From NCBI RefSeq assembly GCF_009916105.1, contig NZ_JAAAXQ010000036.1, forward strand, positions 1-33,251: a DNA stretch of 33,251 bases. The letters run 5' to 3'. Each line of letters opens with the position of its first letter. Positions within the stretch are counted from its first letter, which is position 1. This document shows positions 21,958-31,826 of this stretch, piece by piece. This DNA comes from Streptomyces sp. GC420 (GTDB lineage: Bacteria; Actinomycetota; Actinomycetes; Streptomycetales; Streptomycetaceae). The position numbers were made by a program, and so were the translations under genes. Under the pieces are notes generated by a model. The model had not been told where the DNA came from, ran no database searches, and worked only from the letters and a program-made list of their open reading frames with translations.

Positions 21958-23559
21958 ATGCTCGTGGCCCCGCACGTCTCGGCGGCCGCCCGCTCCCTGC
22001 CCCCACCGCGGCTCCACCACGGGCCCGCCGGGCCGGACTTGCGCACCTACGAGGGCGGCCCGGCCTTCGTCCGGGAGCCCCGCGAGGAGCTCTTCCTCCT
22101 TGCGGTCGGCAACTTCGTCTCCCAGCGCACCTTTTACGAGAGCGGTGAGGAGCGGGACGACCGGTACGCCCGTCTCGTCGGTCAACTCGCTGTCCAGGAC
22201 CCCGTGTGGACGGCCGGCCTGCTGCGCTGGCTTCGCGGCGAGGGCAACATGCGCACGGCGTCCCTGGTGGGCGCCGCCGCGTACGTCCGGGCCCGGCTCG
22301 GGGCCGGGGCGTCCGGAGGCCCGTCCAACCGGTCCGTGATCGACTCGGTGCTCCAGCGCGCCGACGAGCCCGGCGAGCTGCTCGCCCACTGGGTCTCGGT
22401 GCACGGGCGGAACGTGCCGCAGCCCGTGAAGCGGGGCATCGCCGACGGCGTACGCCGGCTGTACACGTCCCGGTCCCTGCTCAAGTACGACACCGCGGCC
22501 AAGGGCTTCCGCTTCGGCGACGTGCTCAACCTGGTGCACGCCTCCCCCGACCCGGACAAGCCCTGGCAGGGCGCGCTCTTCCGGTACGCCCTGGACCGCC
22601 GCCACCACCCCGAGCAGGCGGTTCCGCCGGCCTCCGACCGCCTGCTGACCGCCCACCGGGCGCTGATGGAGTCGGCTGCGGACGAGCGGCGGGCGGTGGT
22701 GAACGGGCCGGGCGGCTCCGAGCGGCTGGCCGCGGCGGGCATGACATGGGAGGCCCTGGCGGGCTGGCTCCACGGACCGATGGACGCCGCCGTCTGGGAA
22801 GCCGTCATCCCCACGATGGCGCCGATGGCGCTCTTGCGGAACCTGCGGAACTTCGACGAGGCGGGGGTCTCGGACGAAGTCGCGGCCCGGGTCGCCGCAC
22901 GGCTTTCGGACGCCGCCGAGGTCACCCGGTCCCGGCAGTTCCCCTTCCGCTACCTGGCCGCCCACCGGCACGCGCCGTCGCAGCGCTGGGCGGCCGCGCT
23001 GGAACGGGCACTGGGCCACTCCCTGGCCAACGTGCCGCCCCTGCCCGGCCGGACTCTGATCCTGGTGGACCGCTCCGACTCGATGTTCTGGGACAACGTC
23101 TCCGAGCGGTCCAAGCTGACCCGGGCGGACGCGGCGGCCGTGTTCGGCACCGCGCTGGCCATGCGTGCCGAGCAGGCGGACCTGGTGGAGTTCGGCTGGA
23201 GCAGCGCAGAGGTGCCGTTCGAGCCGGGCGAGCCGGTACTCGAGGTGCTGAAACGGTTCCACAGTCTCGGAGGCACCAACACCACGAAGGCGGTGCGGAC
23301 CCATTACCGGGAGCACGACCGGGTCCTGATCGTCACCGACGAGCAGGCCGCCCCCTACGGCCCCGGCGGGCCGGCCGAACCGGTCCCGGGCGACATCCCG
23401 GTCTACACGTGGAACCTGGCGGGGTACCGGCCCGCCCACGGCCCCACGGGCCCCCACCGGCACACCTTCGGCGGCCTGACGGACGCCGCGTTCCGGATGG
23501 TCGGCCTCATCGAGGCCGGCCGCGAGGCCGCTTGGCCATGGACCGCCGATCTGGCCTGA
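21958..23559 (+). CDS. rsr: Ro60/Rsr-family RNA-binding protein (TROVE domain plus VWA domain)
   Basis: 533 residues. The N-terminal two thirds is the TROVE helical-repeat ring (TYEGGPAFV, ELFLLAVGNFVSQRTFYESG, WTAGLLRWLRGEGNMRTASL, PVKRGIADGVRRLY, MALLRNLRNFDEAG), which binds misfolded RNA ends and Y RNA. The C-terminal von Willebrand A domain has a complete MIDAS: DRSDS (DxSxS), Thr in GGTNTTKAV and Asp in IVTDEQAA. In Deinococcus and Salmonella, Rsr with Y RNA works with PNPase in RNA decay or repair. ATG 21958 is the first standard start in a frame open from 21901 but lacks a ribosome site; a CTG at 21916 has AGGGGG five bases before it. It is divergent from the Pnkp-phosphatase-like gene and enclosed by a 34-bp inverted repeat. 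Confidence 0.92.
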   Translation: MLVAPHVSAAARSLPPPRLHHGPAGPDLRTYEGGPAFVREPREELFLLAVGNFVSQRTFYESGEERDDRYARLVGQLAVQDPVWTAGLLRWLRGEGNMRTASLVGAAAYVRARLGAGASGGPSNRSVIDSVLQRADEPGELLAHWVSVHGRNVPQPVKRGIADGVRRLYTSRSLLKYDTAAKGFRFGDVLNLVHASPDPDKPWQGALFRYALDRRHHPEQAVPPASDRLLTAHRALMESAADERRAVVNGPGGSERLAAAGMTWEALAGWLHGPMDAAVWEAVIPTMAPMALLRNLRNFDEAGVSDEVAARVAARLSDAAEVTRSRQFPFRYLAAHRHAPSQRWAAALERALGHSLANVPPLPGRTLILVDRSDSMFWDNVSERSKLTRADAAAVFGTALAMRAEQADLVEFGWSSAEVPFEPGEPVLEVLKRFHSLGGTNTTKAVRTHYREHDRVLIVTDEQAAPYGPGGPAEPVPGDIPVYTWNLAGYRPAHGPTGPHRHTFGGLTDAAFRMVGLIEAGREAAWPWTADLA

Positions 23560-23570
23560 TCCGAAAGACA

Positions 23571-23587
23571 CGGCCTGGTCCAGGCCG
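23571..23587. terminator. Short hairpin after rsr
   Basis: CGGCCT-GGTCC-AGGCCG, a perfect 6-bp stem with a 5-base loop, 12 bp after the rsr stop. It overlaps the edge of the right inverted-repeat copy. Confidence 0.5.
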
Positions 23588-23615
23588 GCCCGCGTGGACG
23601 ACACCCTCCGGCCAC
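23582..23615. repeat. Right copy of the 34-bp inverted repeat enclosing rsr
   Basis: Matches 21473-21506 in opposite orientation with one mismatch. It reproduces the HAD gene start (GTG plus six codons) but without that gene's TAGGCT box (CAGGCC here). The duplicated start opens a frame (23594-23893) that does not continue as a HAD protein. Confidence 0.9.
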
Positions 23616-23680
23616 GGGGGCGCCGGTTCCCGGCTCGGAACCGCCACGGGCCGGGTACGGGAACGCAAGATTCCGAGACC

Positions 23681-23893
23681 ATGCTGCCCCGTGTTGTTGA
23701 TCAGCACCGCAGGAACCGGGGGGCCGGTACGGGGAACGACTGGGCGGGCGCGAGCGGGGACTCGACGAGCGGATCGGACCCCTTCCTCTCCCTCGGGGAC
23801 CGGAGGGCCTCCTTCACCGTGGAGCGCGACGGCGTCGATCTCCGCGGGGCCGCCGGCATCGCCCTGCTCCGCTGGAGTCCGGCCGGCCTCTGA
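23681..23893 (+). CDS. Uncertain small reading frame of unknown function
   Basis: 70 codons from ATG 23681. The second half (FLSLGDRRASFTVERDGVDL then GAAGIALLRWSPAGL) has the strong third-position G/C expected of streptomycete coding DNA, while the first half does not. The same frame is open upstream to GTG 23594 inside the duplicated HAD start. No family is recognised and there is no good ribosome site. It may be the 3' remnant of a gene lost when the rsr segment was rearranged, or simply noncoding. The rest of 23560-24006 holds hairpins only. Confidence 0.25.
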   Translation: MLPRVVDQHRRNRGAGTGNDWAGASGDSTSGSDPFLSLGDRRASFTVERDGVDLRGAAGIALLRWSPAGL

Positions 23894-23914
23894 GCGCGCC
23901 CCGGGCCGGTCCGT

Positions 23915-23969
23915 CCGTCGGCGGCCCGCCGACGGCGACGGCCGCCGGCCGTGGACCACGACCGGCGGC
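23915..23969. terminator. Two consecutive hairpins between the rsr region and sdhB
   Basis: CCGTCGGCG (23915-23923) pairs with CGCCGACGG (23927-23935). Then GCCGCCGG/CCGGCGGC (23941-23948 and 23962-23969) with an inner CGTGG/CCACG makes a second long stem. They lie 38 bp and more past the minus-strand sdhB stop and probably terminate the sdh operon. Confidence 0.6.
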
Positions 23970-24006
23970 GGACCCGCGGGTGACGTACCGGGCCAACAGG
24001 AGGCGC

Positions 24007-24749
24007 TCAGCGCCTGGCCTTTCTCGTGGCCCGCAGCCACTCCTTGTTCATCGCGGCGATGGACGGCAGCGGGATGCCCTTCGGGCAGGCGACCGCGCAC
24101 TCGCCGGTGTTGGTGCAGCCGCCGAAGCCCTCGGCGTCCATGGTGGCGACCATGTCGAGCACCCGGGTCTCGCGTTCCGGCGCGCCCTGCGGCAGCACGT
24201 TGAGGTGGTTGATCTTCGCCGAGGTGAACAGCATCGCGGAGCCGTTGGGGCAGGCGGCGACGCACGCGCCGCAGCCGATGCACTCGGCGTGCTCGAAGGC
24301 GTAGTCGGCGTCCGGCTTCGGCACCGGGGCGGCGTGGGCCTCCGGTGCCGCGCCGGTGGGCGCGGTGATGTAGCCGCCGGCCTGGATGATGCGGTCGAAC
24401 GCGGACCGGTCGACGACCAGGTCCTTGACGACGGGGAAGGCCGCCGCGCGCCAGGGCTCGATGTCGATGGTGTCGCCGTCGCGGAAGGAGCGCATGTGGA
24501 GCTGGCAGGTGGTGGTGCGCTCCGGGCCGTGGGCGTCGCCGTTGATGACGAGGCTGCAGGCTCCGCAGATGCCCTCGCGGCAGTCGTGGTCGAAGGCGAC
24601 GGGCTCCTCGCCGCGCAGGATCAGGTCCTCGTTGAGGGTGTCGAGCATTTCGAGGAAGGACATGTCGGCGCTGATTTCCCTGACCTCGTACGTGGTCATG
24701 GTGCCGGGGTCGCCGGGCCCGGCCTGGCGCCAGATCCGCAGGGTGAGGT

Positions 24750-24753
<4 letters not shown>
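24007..24753 (-). CDS. sdhB: Succinate dehydrogenase iron-sulfur subunit
   Basis: 248 residues. The [2Fe-2S] ligands are in [12 protein letters not shown] plus TTTCQ. The ferredoxin-type part has [15 protein letters not shown] and [15 protein letters not shown] for the [4Fe-4S] and [3Fe-4S] clusters. The subunit passes electrons from SdhA to the membrane cytochrome b. GTG 24753 overlaps the sdhA stop by four bases, indicating translational coupling. The stop sits in a short palindrome (AGGCGCT-C-AGCGCCT, 24001-24015). Confidence 0.95.
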
Positions 24754-26696
<1,943 letters not shown>

Positions 26697-26697
26697 G

Positions 26698-27450
26698 TCA
26701 GCTCACCACTCCGGTCATGACGGCGACGGGTACGGACACGAATCCGAGGGTCAGCAGCAGCGCGAGGCCGTTGGCCGTCGTCTTCAGGGCGCGCTGCCTG
26801 GCGGCGCTCGCGGTGGCTCCGAGGGTCTGGGCGGCGCTGTAGAAGCCATGCCTGATGTGCAGGCCGAGCGCCAGCATCGCGGTGATGTAGACGACGTTGC
26901 CGTACCAGGTGTCGAAGGTGGCGACGACGTTCTCGTACGGGTGTCCCGGCTGGGCGTTCTCGTTGACGGTGAGGGTGGTGAGGTCGAGCAGGTGCCAGAC
27001 GATGAAGAGGCCGAGGATCACCCCGCCCCAGCGCATGGTGCGGGTGGCGTAGCTCGCGCGGCGCCGCTTGTGCGCGTAGCCGACGGGCCGTGCGGCGAGG
27101 TCGCGGCGGCTGAGCTGGTACGCCGAGACGGCGTGCAGCACCACGGCGGCGACCAGCACGACGCGGACGATCCACAGCGCCCACTCGTGGTGCAGGAAGG
27201 GCTCGCCGAGGGTGCGCAGCCAGTGCGCGTAGCCGTTGAACTCGCCGGCGCCGAAGAAGATCTTCAGGTTTCCGAGCATGTGCACGATCAGGTAGAGCAG
27301 CATCACCAGGCCGCTCACGGCCATGACCGTCTTCTTCCCGATGTTGGAGTCCCACAGCGTGCGTGCCATGGAGGGCCTGCGGTCCTGCGGTCCCGGTTTC
27401 GGGGACCTTCGGTCCCTTGACTTTCGATCCGTCCGTGTTGCCAGCGCCAT
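26698..27450 (-). CDS. sdhC: Succinate dehydrogenase cytochrome b subunit
   Basis: 250 residues. Five hydrophobic segments are visible: [71 protein letters not shown], and [20 protein letters not shown]. Each of the first four carries a histidine, giving the haem ligands of a fused SdhC/D di-haem cytochrome. The first 30 residues are basic and cytoplasmic. ATG 27450 ([10 protein letters not shown]) is preferred to an in-frame GTG two codons upstream. A TTGGAC-18-TAGCGT promoter places the transcript start at about the ATG, so the gene is probably leaderless. It is the first gene of sdhCAB and is divergent from a LysR regulator. Confidence 0.92.
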   Translation of the reverse strand: MALATRTDRKSRDRRSPKPGPQDRRPSMARTLWDSNIGKKTVMAVSGLVMLLYLIVHMLGNLKIFFGAGEFNGYAHWLRTLGEPFLHHEWALWIVRVVLVAAVVLHAVSAYQLSRRDLAARPVGYAHKRRRASYATRTMRWGGVILGLFIVWHLLDLTTLTVNENAQPGHPYENVVATFDTWYGNVVYITAMLALGLHIRHGFYSAAQTLGATASAARQRALKTTANGLALLLTLGFVSVPVAVMTGVVS

Positions 27451-27458
27451 GGACACAG

Positions 27459-27488
27459 ACGCTAGGACGCCTCAGGTCAGAGGTCCAA
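27459..27488 (-). promoter_or_regulatory. Promoter of sdhCAB
   Basis: On the minus strand, TTGGAC (27488-27483), 18 bases, then TAGCGT (27464-27459), nine bases before the sdhC ATG. This fits a principal-sigma promoter of a leaderless mRNA. No ribosome site precedes the ATG. Confidence 0.6.
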
Positions 27489-27508
27489 GACATGGAATCG
27501 CTCATCTC

Positions 27509-27525
27509 GATAGATGTGACCTATC
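27509..27525. promoter_or_regulatory. Palindrome at the LysR start, candidate LysR operator
   Basis: GATAG-N7-CTATC (27509-27525) ends directly before the ATG of the LysR gene and 21 bp from the sdhC -35. It contains the T-N11-A geometry of LysR sites. Binding here would cover the regulator's own start, consistent with autorepression. Confidence 0.55.
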
Positions 27526-28494
27526 ATGCGAGGTGTGCACTTCCAGCAGCTCCTGTACTTCGTCGCGGTCGCCGAGACTCGCCACTTCACCCGGGCCGCG
27601 GAGCGGGTGCACGTCGCGCAGCCCTCGCTGTCGCAGCAGATCCGGGCCCTGGAGCGGGAGCTGGGCGCGGACCTGTTCATGCGGGCGCGCGGCAACATCA
27701 CCCTGACCGACGCGGGCGAGGCGCTGCTGCCGCTGGCCCGGCGGATCCTCGCGGACGCCGACACCGCGCGCCACGAGGTGCAGGAGCTGGCGCAGTTGCG
27801 GCGCGGCCGGGTGCGGCTCGGGGCGACACCGAGTCTGTGCACCGGCCTGCTGCCCGAGGTGCTTCGCGCCTTCCACGGCCTGCACCCGGGGATCCGGCTG
27901 CTGATCGACGAGGGCGGCAGCCACGATCTGGTGCGCCGGCTGGCGCGCGGTGCACTGGACCTGGCGCTGATCGTGCTCCCGCTGCCTCCCGGCTCGCCCG
28001 CGCTGACGACGGTGGAGCTGCTGCACGAGGACCTGGTGGTGGTCTCCGCCGCCTCGGCGCCTCCGCCCGCCGGGTCGCGCGGGGCGCTGCGGATCCCCGA
28101 TCTGCGCGACCAGCCGCTGGTGATGTTCCGGCACGGCTACGACCTGCGGGAACTGACGGTGAACGCCTGCCGGGCCGAGGGCTTCGAGCCGTCGTTCACG
28201 GTGGAGGGCGGGGAGATGGACGCCGTGCTGGGCTTCGTGAGGGCCGGGCTGGGGTGCGCCGTGGTGCCGCGGATGGTGGCGGCCAGGTCCGGCCGGGATC
28301 TGCGGGTCACCCCGTTGGCCCGGCCGGGTCTGCGCCGTACGGTCGCTCTCGCGCACCGCACCGACGTGGCACCGCCGCGCGCGGCCCGGGAACTGCGCTC
28401 CGTGCTGCTGGAGACCGCGCGCGGGGGCCACGGCGGGGGCGCCGGTGACGTCACCGGTGATGGCACCGGTGACGGCGCGGGCGCCGGGGGCTGA
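27526..28494 (+). CDS. LysR-family transcriptional regulator
   Basis: 322 residues. The N-terminal winged helix (residues about 4-63: FQQLLYFVAVAETRHFTRAA, HVAQPSLSQQIRALERELG) is followed by a periplasmic-binding-type effector domain starting VRLGATPSLC. The C-terminal 20 residues are a Gly/Asp/Thr repeat (GGAGDVTGDGTGDGAGAGG) that looks like recent simple-sequence growth. The ATG at 27526 lies right behind a palindrome and has no ribosome site; a GTG three codons on has GAGG too close. It is divergent from sdhCAB, which it probably regulates together with itself. The effector is unknown. Its stop is one base from the convergent rmdA stop. Confidence 0.9.
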   Translation: MRGVHFQQLLYFVAVAETRHFTRAAERVHVAQPSLSQQIRALERELGADLFMRARGNITLTDAGEALLPLARRILADADTARHEVQELAQLRRGRVRLGATPSLCTGLLPEVLRAFHGLHPGIRLLIDEGGSHDLVRRLARGALDLALIVLPLPPGSPALTTVELLHEDLVVVSAASAPPPAGSRGALRIPDLRDQPLVMFRHGYDLRELTVNACRAEGFEPSFTVEGGEMDAVLGFVRAGLGCAVVPRMVAARSGRDLRVTPLARPGLRRTVALAHRTDVAPPRAARELRSVLLETARGGHGGGAGDVTGDGTGDGAGAGG

Positions 28495-28495
28495 G

Positions 28496-30664
28496 TCAGC
28501 CCACCGCGTCGACGAGGGCCAGCGCGTGCAGCTGCTCGGGCGGGCCCGGCCTGGCGTAGTACCAGCCCTGGGCCGTGTCGCAGCCGATCTCGCGGAGCTG
28601 CTCGGCCTGGGTGCCGGTCTCGACGCCTTCGACGGTGACCGCGAGCTCCAGACTGTGGGCCAGGGAGACGATGCCCTTGACGATCTTCAGGTCGACGGGG
28701 TCGGCCGGGTGCTGCTGCATGCCGCGGGTGAAGGAGCGGTCCAGCTTGAGGACGCTCACCGGCAGGCGGCGCAGGTTGGCGAGGTTGGAGTAGCCGGTGC
28801 CGAAGTCGTCGAGCGCGATGTCGATGCCCATCTCGGCGAGCTGGCGCAGCGGTTTGAGCAGGTCGTCGTCGGCTCCGATGAGGGCGCTCTCGGTGACCTC
28901 CAGGCACAGCGAACCGGGGGCGAGCCCGGCCCCCTCCAGCACCTCGACAGTGTCCGAGACCAGCCCGGGGTGGCTGAGCTGGCACGGCGAGAGGTTCACG
29001 TTGATGCGCAGGGGTCCGAAGTCGGGCCCGCGTTCCTGCCAGGCGCGCGCCTGGCGCACGGCCTCCTGGAGCACCCAGCGCCCCAGCGGAACGATGAGGC
29101 CGGTGTGCTCGGCGAGCGGGATGAAGCGGTCGGGTCCGAGCACCCCGTGCTGCGGATGCGACCATCGCACCAGTGCCTCGGCGCCGTTGACACGTCCGTT
29201 GCCGAGATGGACGAGCGGCTGGTACTCGATGAAGAACTCGCCCCGCTCCAGGGCGGTGGGCAGCGCGGTGGTGAGGCCGTGGCGGGTGATGGCCCGGGCG
29301 TCGGCCTCGGGGTCGGCGAGTTCGTAGCGGTTCCCGCCGGCGGTCTTGGCGCGGTACATGGTGATGTCGGCACTGCGCAGCACCTCGGCGGAGTCCCGCT
29401 CCCCCGCCGGTCCTTCGACGATGCCGATGCTGCCGCGGACGACGATCTCCCGGCCGTCCAGGGAGATGGGGGTGGCCAGGGCGGCCAGGATGCGCCCGGC
29501 GAGTTCGACGGCCTCGCGCTGGGTGTCGGGCCCGGTGGTCAGGGCGACGAACTCGTCGCCCCCGAGTCTCGCCACCATCTCGCTGGAGGCGGTGGCGCAG
29601 CTCTGCAGCCGGTCGGCGACCTCGACGAGAAGCCGGTCGCCGGAGGAGTGCCCGAGGCTGTCGTTGACCGCCTTGAAGCCGTCGAGGTCGAGGTAGCACA
29701 GGCCGAACCGCTGCCCGGGGCCCGCGGAGAGAGCCTTCTCCAGCCGTTCGAAGAAGAGCGTGCGGTTGGGCAGGCCGGTGAGCGCGTCGTGGGTGGCCTC
29801 GTAGCGCAGCCGCAGGTTGAGCAGCCGTCGCTCGGTTATGTCCTCCATGACGGACAGCTGGTACTTGGGCTCACCCTCGGCGTCCCGCAGCAGGGAGACG
29901 GTGAGGTTGGTCCAGAGCACCGTGCCGTCGGCCCGCAGAAACGGTTTCTCCACGCGGTAGTGGTCACGCTCGCCGCGGACCAGCTCTCCGTAGAGCCGCC
30001 AGGTTTCGTGGCTGTCCTCGGGGTGCGCCCACTGGGTGACGTTGCGGGTGCGCACCTCCCGCTCCACACCGCCGAACATCTGTGTGAGCCGGTCGTTGAC
30101 GACGAGGACGTTGCCGGCGAGGTCGGCGATGCCGATGCCGACCGCCGCGCCCTCGAACACGGCGCGGAACCGTGCCTCACTCGCGTGCAGCGCCTCCTCC
30201 GCCTCGGTGCGGGCGCTGAGCGCGGAGCGTGCGATGGCCTCCTGCTCCGCGAGGGTCCGCTCGCGCAATGCCCGGGCGAAGCCGGCCGCGAGGGCGTGCT
30301 GGAGCCGGGCGCACCGGGCCATGCAGTCCTCGGTGGACAGGGCGGGATCGGGCGCGCAGTAGAGCACCAGGTACGCGTCGACGACGCCGAGGGTGCTGGT
30401 CAGCGCGTCGGTGTCGGTGCAGTGCGCCTCGACGAGCGCGGCACCGACCCGCTGGGCGGGTGCCGGGTCGAAGGGCCGCGCGCCCAGGGCCGTGCGCAAC
30501 TCCCGGGCGAGCGGCAGTAAGTACTGCTCGAACTCGGTGCGCGACATGGATGTGGACGTGGCCGGGAAGATCGCCCGGCTCCAGATCGTCGCGAAGCGCC
30601 GGAGCCGGTCGTCGGGACTGCCGGGTCCGTCCGCCGGGACCGGGGCCTCAGTGGGAGGCTTCAC
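28496..30664 (-). CDS. rmdA: PAS-GGDEF-EAL c-di-GMP enzyme (RmdA type)
   Basis: 722 residues. An N-terminal helical region occupies 20-160, then a PAS/PAC domain about 162-285 (SEARFRAVFEGAAVGIGIAD ... VMEDITERR). GGDEF is about 286-450 with intact LGGDEF (368-372). EAL is about 460-715 with EALVR (496-500) plus LEVTESALI, DDFGTGYSNL, KLDRSF and VEGVET, the metal and catalytic residues of active phosphodiesterases. No membrane segment is visible, so it is cytoplasmic. Streptomyces RmdA has this architecture and degrades c-di-GMP, affecting development; assignment is by architecture and neighbourhood. GTG 30664 overlaps the upstream methyltransferase stop by four bases (GTGA), so the two are coupled. 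Confidence 0.85.
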   Translation of the reverse strand: MKPPTEAPVPADGPGSPDDRLRRFATIWSRAIFPATSTSMSRTEFEQYLLPLARELRTALGARPFDPAPAQRVGAALVEAHCTDTDALTSTLGVVDAYLVLYCAPDPALSTEDCMARCARLQHALAAGFARALRERTLAEQEAIARSALSARTEAEEALHASEARFRAVFEGAAVGIGIADLAGNVLVVNDRLTQMFGGVEREVRTRNVTQWAHPEDSHETWRLYGELVRGERDHYRVEKPFLRADGTVLWTNLTVSLLRDAEGEPKYQLSVMEDITERRLLNLRLRYEATHDALTGLPNRTLFFERLEKALSAGPGQRFGLCYLDLDGFKAVNDSLGHSSGDRLLVEVADRLQSCATASSEMVARLGGDEFVALTTGPDTQREAVELAGRILAALATPISLDGREIVVRGSIGIVEGPAGERDSAEVLRSADITMYRAKTAGGNRYELADPEADARAITRHGLTTALPTALERGEFFIEYQPLVHLGNGRVNGAEALVRWSHPQHGVLGPDRFIPLAEHTGLIVPLGRWVLQEAVRQARAWQERGPDFGPLRINVNLSPCQLSHPGLVSDTVEVLEGAGLAPGSLCLEVTESALIGADDDLLKPLRQLAEMGIDIALDDFGTGYSNLANLRRLPVSVLKLDRSFTRGMQQHPADPVDLKIVKGIVSLAHSLELAVTVEGVETGTQAEQLREIGCDTAQGWYYARPGPPEQLHALALVDAVG

Positions 30665-31473
30665 GCCTTGCTTCCCACCCCGCCGTAACCCGAGAAGGCA
30701 TATGGGTCCTCCTGCTCCGGGGAGGAGTCGGGCCGCCACAGCGGCATGGCCACCAGGCCCGGCTCCACCAGTTCGAATCCTTCGAAGAACCGGGCGATCT
30801 CCTCGCGCGAGCGCATGACGAGCGGACTGCGGGTGTTGCGGTAGACGTCCACGGCGCCCTCGGTCCTCTCGGATGCGAGGGGAATCCCGTCCATCGAGGC
30901 GTGGGTGAGGACGAGCATACTGCCGGGAGCGAGCTCGTCCCGGAGTTTCACGACGGCCGCGTACGGATCGTCCTGCTCCTCGAGGAAGTGGAGCACGGCG
31001 ACCATCAGCAGTGCCGTCGGCCGTTCGCCGTCGATGAGCCGGGCGACCTCGCCGTCGGCGAGGATCTTCTCGGGCTCGCGCAGGTCGGCGGCGACGACGG
31101 CGGCCCGGTCGTTGCCCTCCAGCACGGCCCTGCTGTGGGCGACGGCGACCGGGTCGTGGTCGACGTACACCACGCGCGCCGCGGGGTCGGCCTCCTGCGC
31201 CACTTCGTGGACATTGCCGAAGGTCGGTATTCCCGAGCCTATGTCCAGGAACTGAGTGACTCCACGCGAGACGGCGTACCGCACGGCCCTGCGCATGAAG
31301 GCGCGATTCGCCTGCATGATCTTGGGGAGTCCCGGCATGAACTCCATGGCCTTGCGGGCCGCTTCCCTGTCCACCTCGAAATTGTGCGAGCCGCCCAGGT
31401 AGTAGTCGTACATGCGGGACACGCTCGGCACTGAGATGTCAATGCCCTGCGGGGCCCAGGCGGGACGCTCCAT
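30661..31473 (-). CDS. SAM-dependent methyltransferase of the actinobacterial DUF574 type
   Basis: 270 residues. Starts MERPAWAPQGIDISVPSVSR, then the family signature RMYDYYLGGSHNFEVDREAA. The nucleotide-binding motif is FLDIGSGIPTFGNVHEVAQ and the acidic YVDHDPVAVAHS follows. The central DRAAVVAADLREPEKIL and VLHFLEEQDDPYAAV are typical of this streptomycete family, whose substrates are mostly unknown. ATG 31473 has GGAG six bases upstream. It is translationally coupled to the rmdA gene downstream, which suggests joint expression but not a known joint function. Confidence 0.88.
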   Translation of the reverse strand: MERPAWAPQGIDISVPSVSRMYDYYLGGSHNFEVDREAARKAMEFMPGLPKIMQANRAFMRRAVRYAVSRGVTQFLDIGSGIPTFGNVHEVAQEADPAARVVYVDHDPVAVAHSRAVLEGNDRAAVVAADLREPEKILADGEVARLIDGERPTALLMVAVLHFLEEQDDPYAAVVKLRDELAPGSMLVLTHASMDGIPLASERTEGAVDVYRNTRSPLVMRSREEIARFFEGFELVEPGLVAMPLWRPDSSPEQEDPYAFSGYGGVGSKA

Positions 31474-31826
31474 CAATGTCTCCAGCTGTTCGGCACGGCT
31501 GTACCGGCCATGTGATGGCCCAGTGTTCGAGCCGAGGCTACTGACAGCGCGCCAACAGGGCGAGCAAAAACGGAAATTGGCCATCCGTTCCCGGTCATTT
31601 TCGTACGGCATGTGCGCACCGTCCCGGGGTGGAATCACTCGGTCACCCACCGGCGCGCGGGACGGAACGCGCGCCCTCCGGCACGGCCGCCCCGGAGGAC
31701 GGCGACAAGCCGGCCCGCCGGCCGTCCCGCTCCGCGAGTGGCGGAGGGAGATCGGACCGACGGGCCGGCAGGGCCGGGCGCGCAGCGTGGGGACTACTTG
31801 GGCGCGCCGGCCGGCTCGCGGCTTCC
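31474..31826. other. 353-bp gap between the lipoprotein and methyltransferase genes
   Basis: No gene supported. The part next to the methyltransferase (31540-31615) is unusually A+T-rich for this genome (contains GCAAAAACGGAAATTGG) and likely holds its promoter. A 7-bp hairpin (CCTCCGG 31675-31681 with CCGGAGG 31692-31698) about 130 bp past the lipoprotein stop may be its terminator. Confidence 0.5.
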
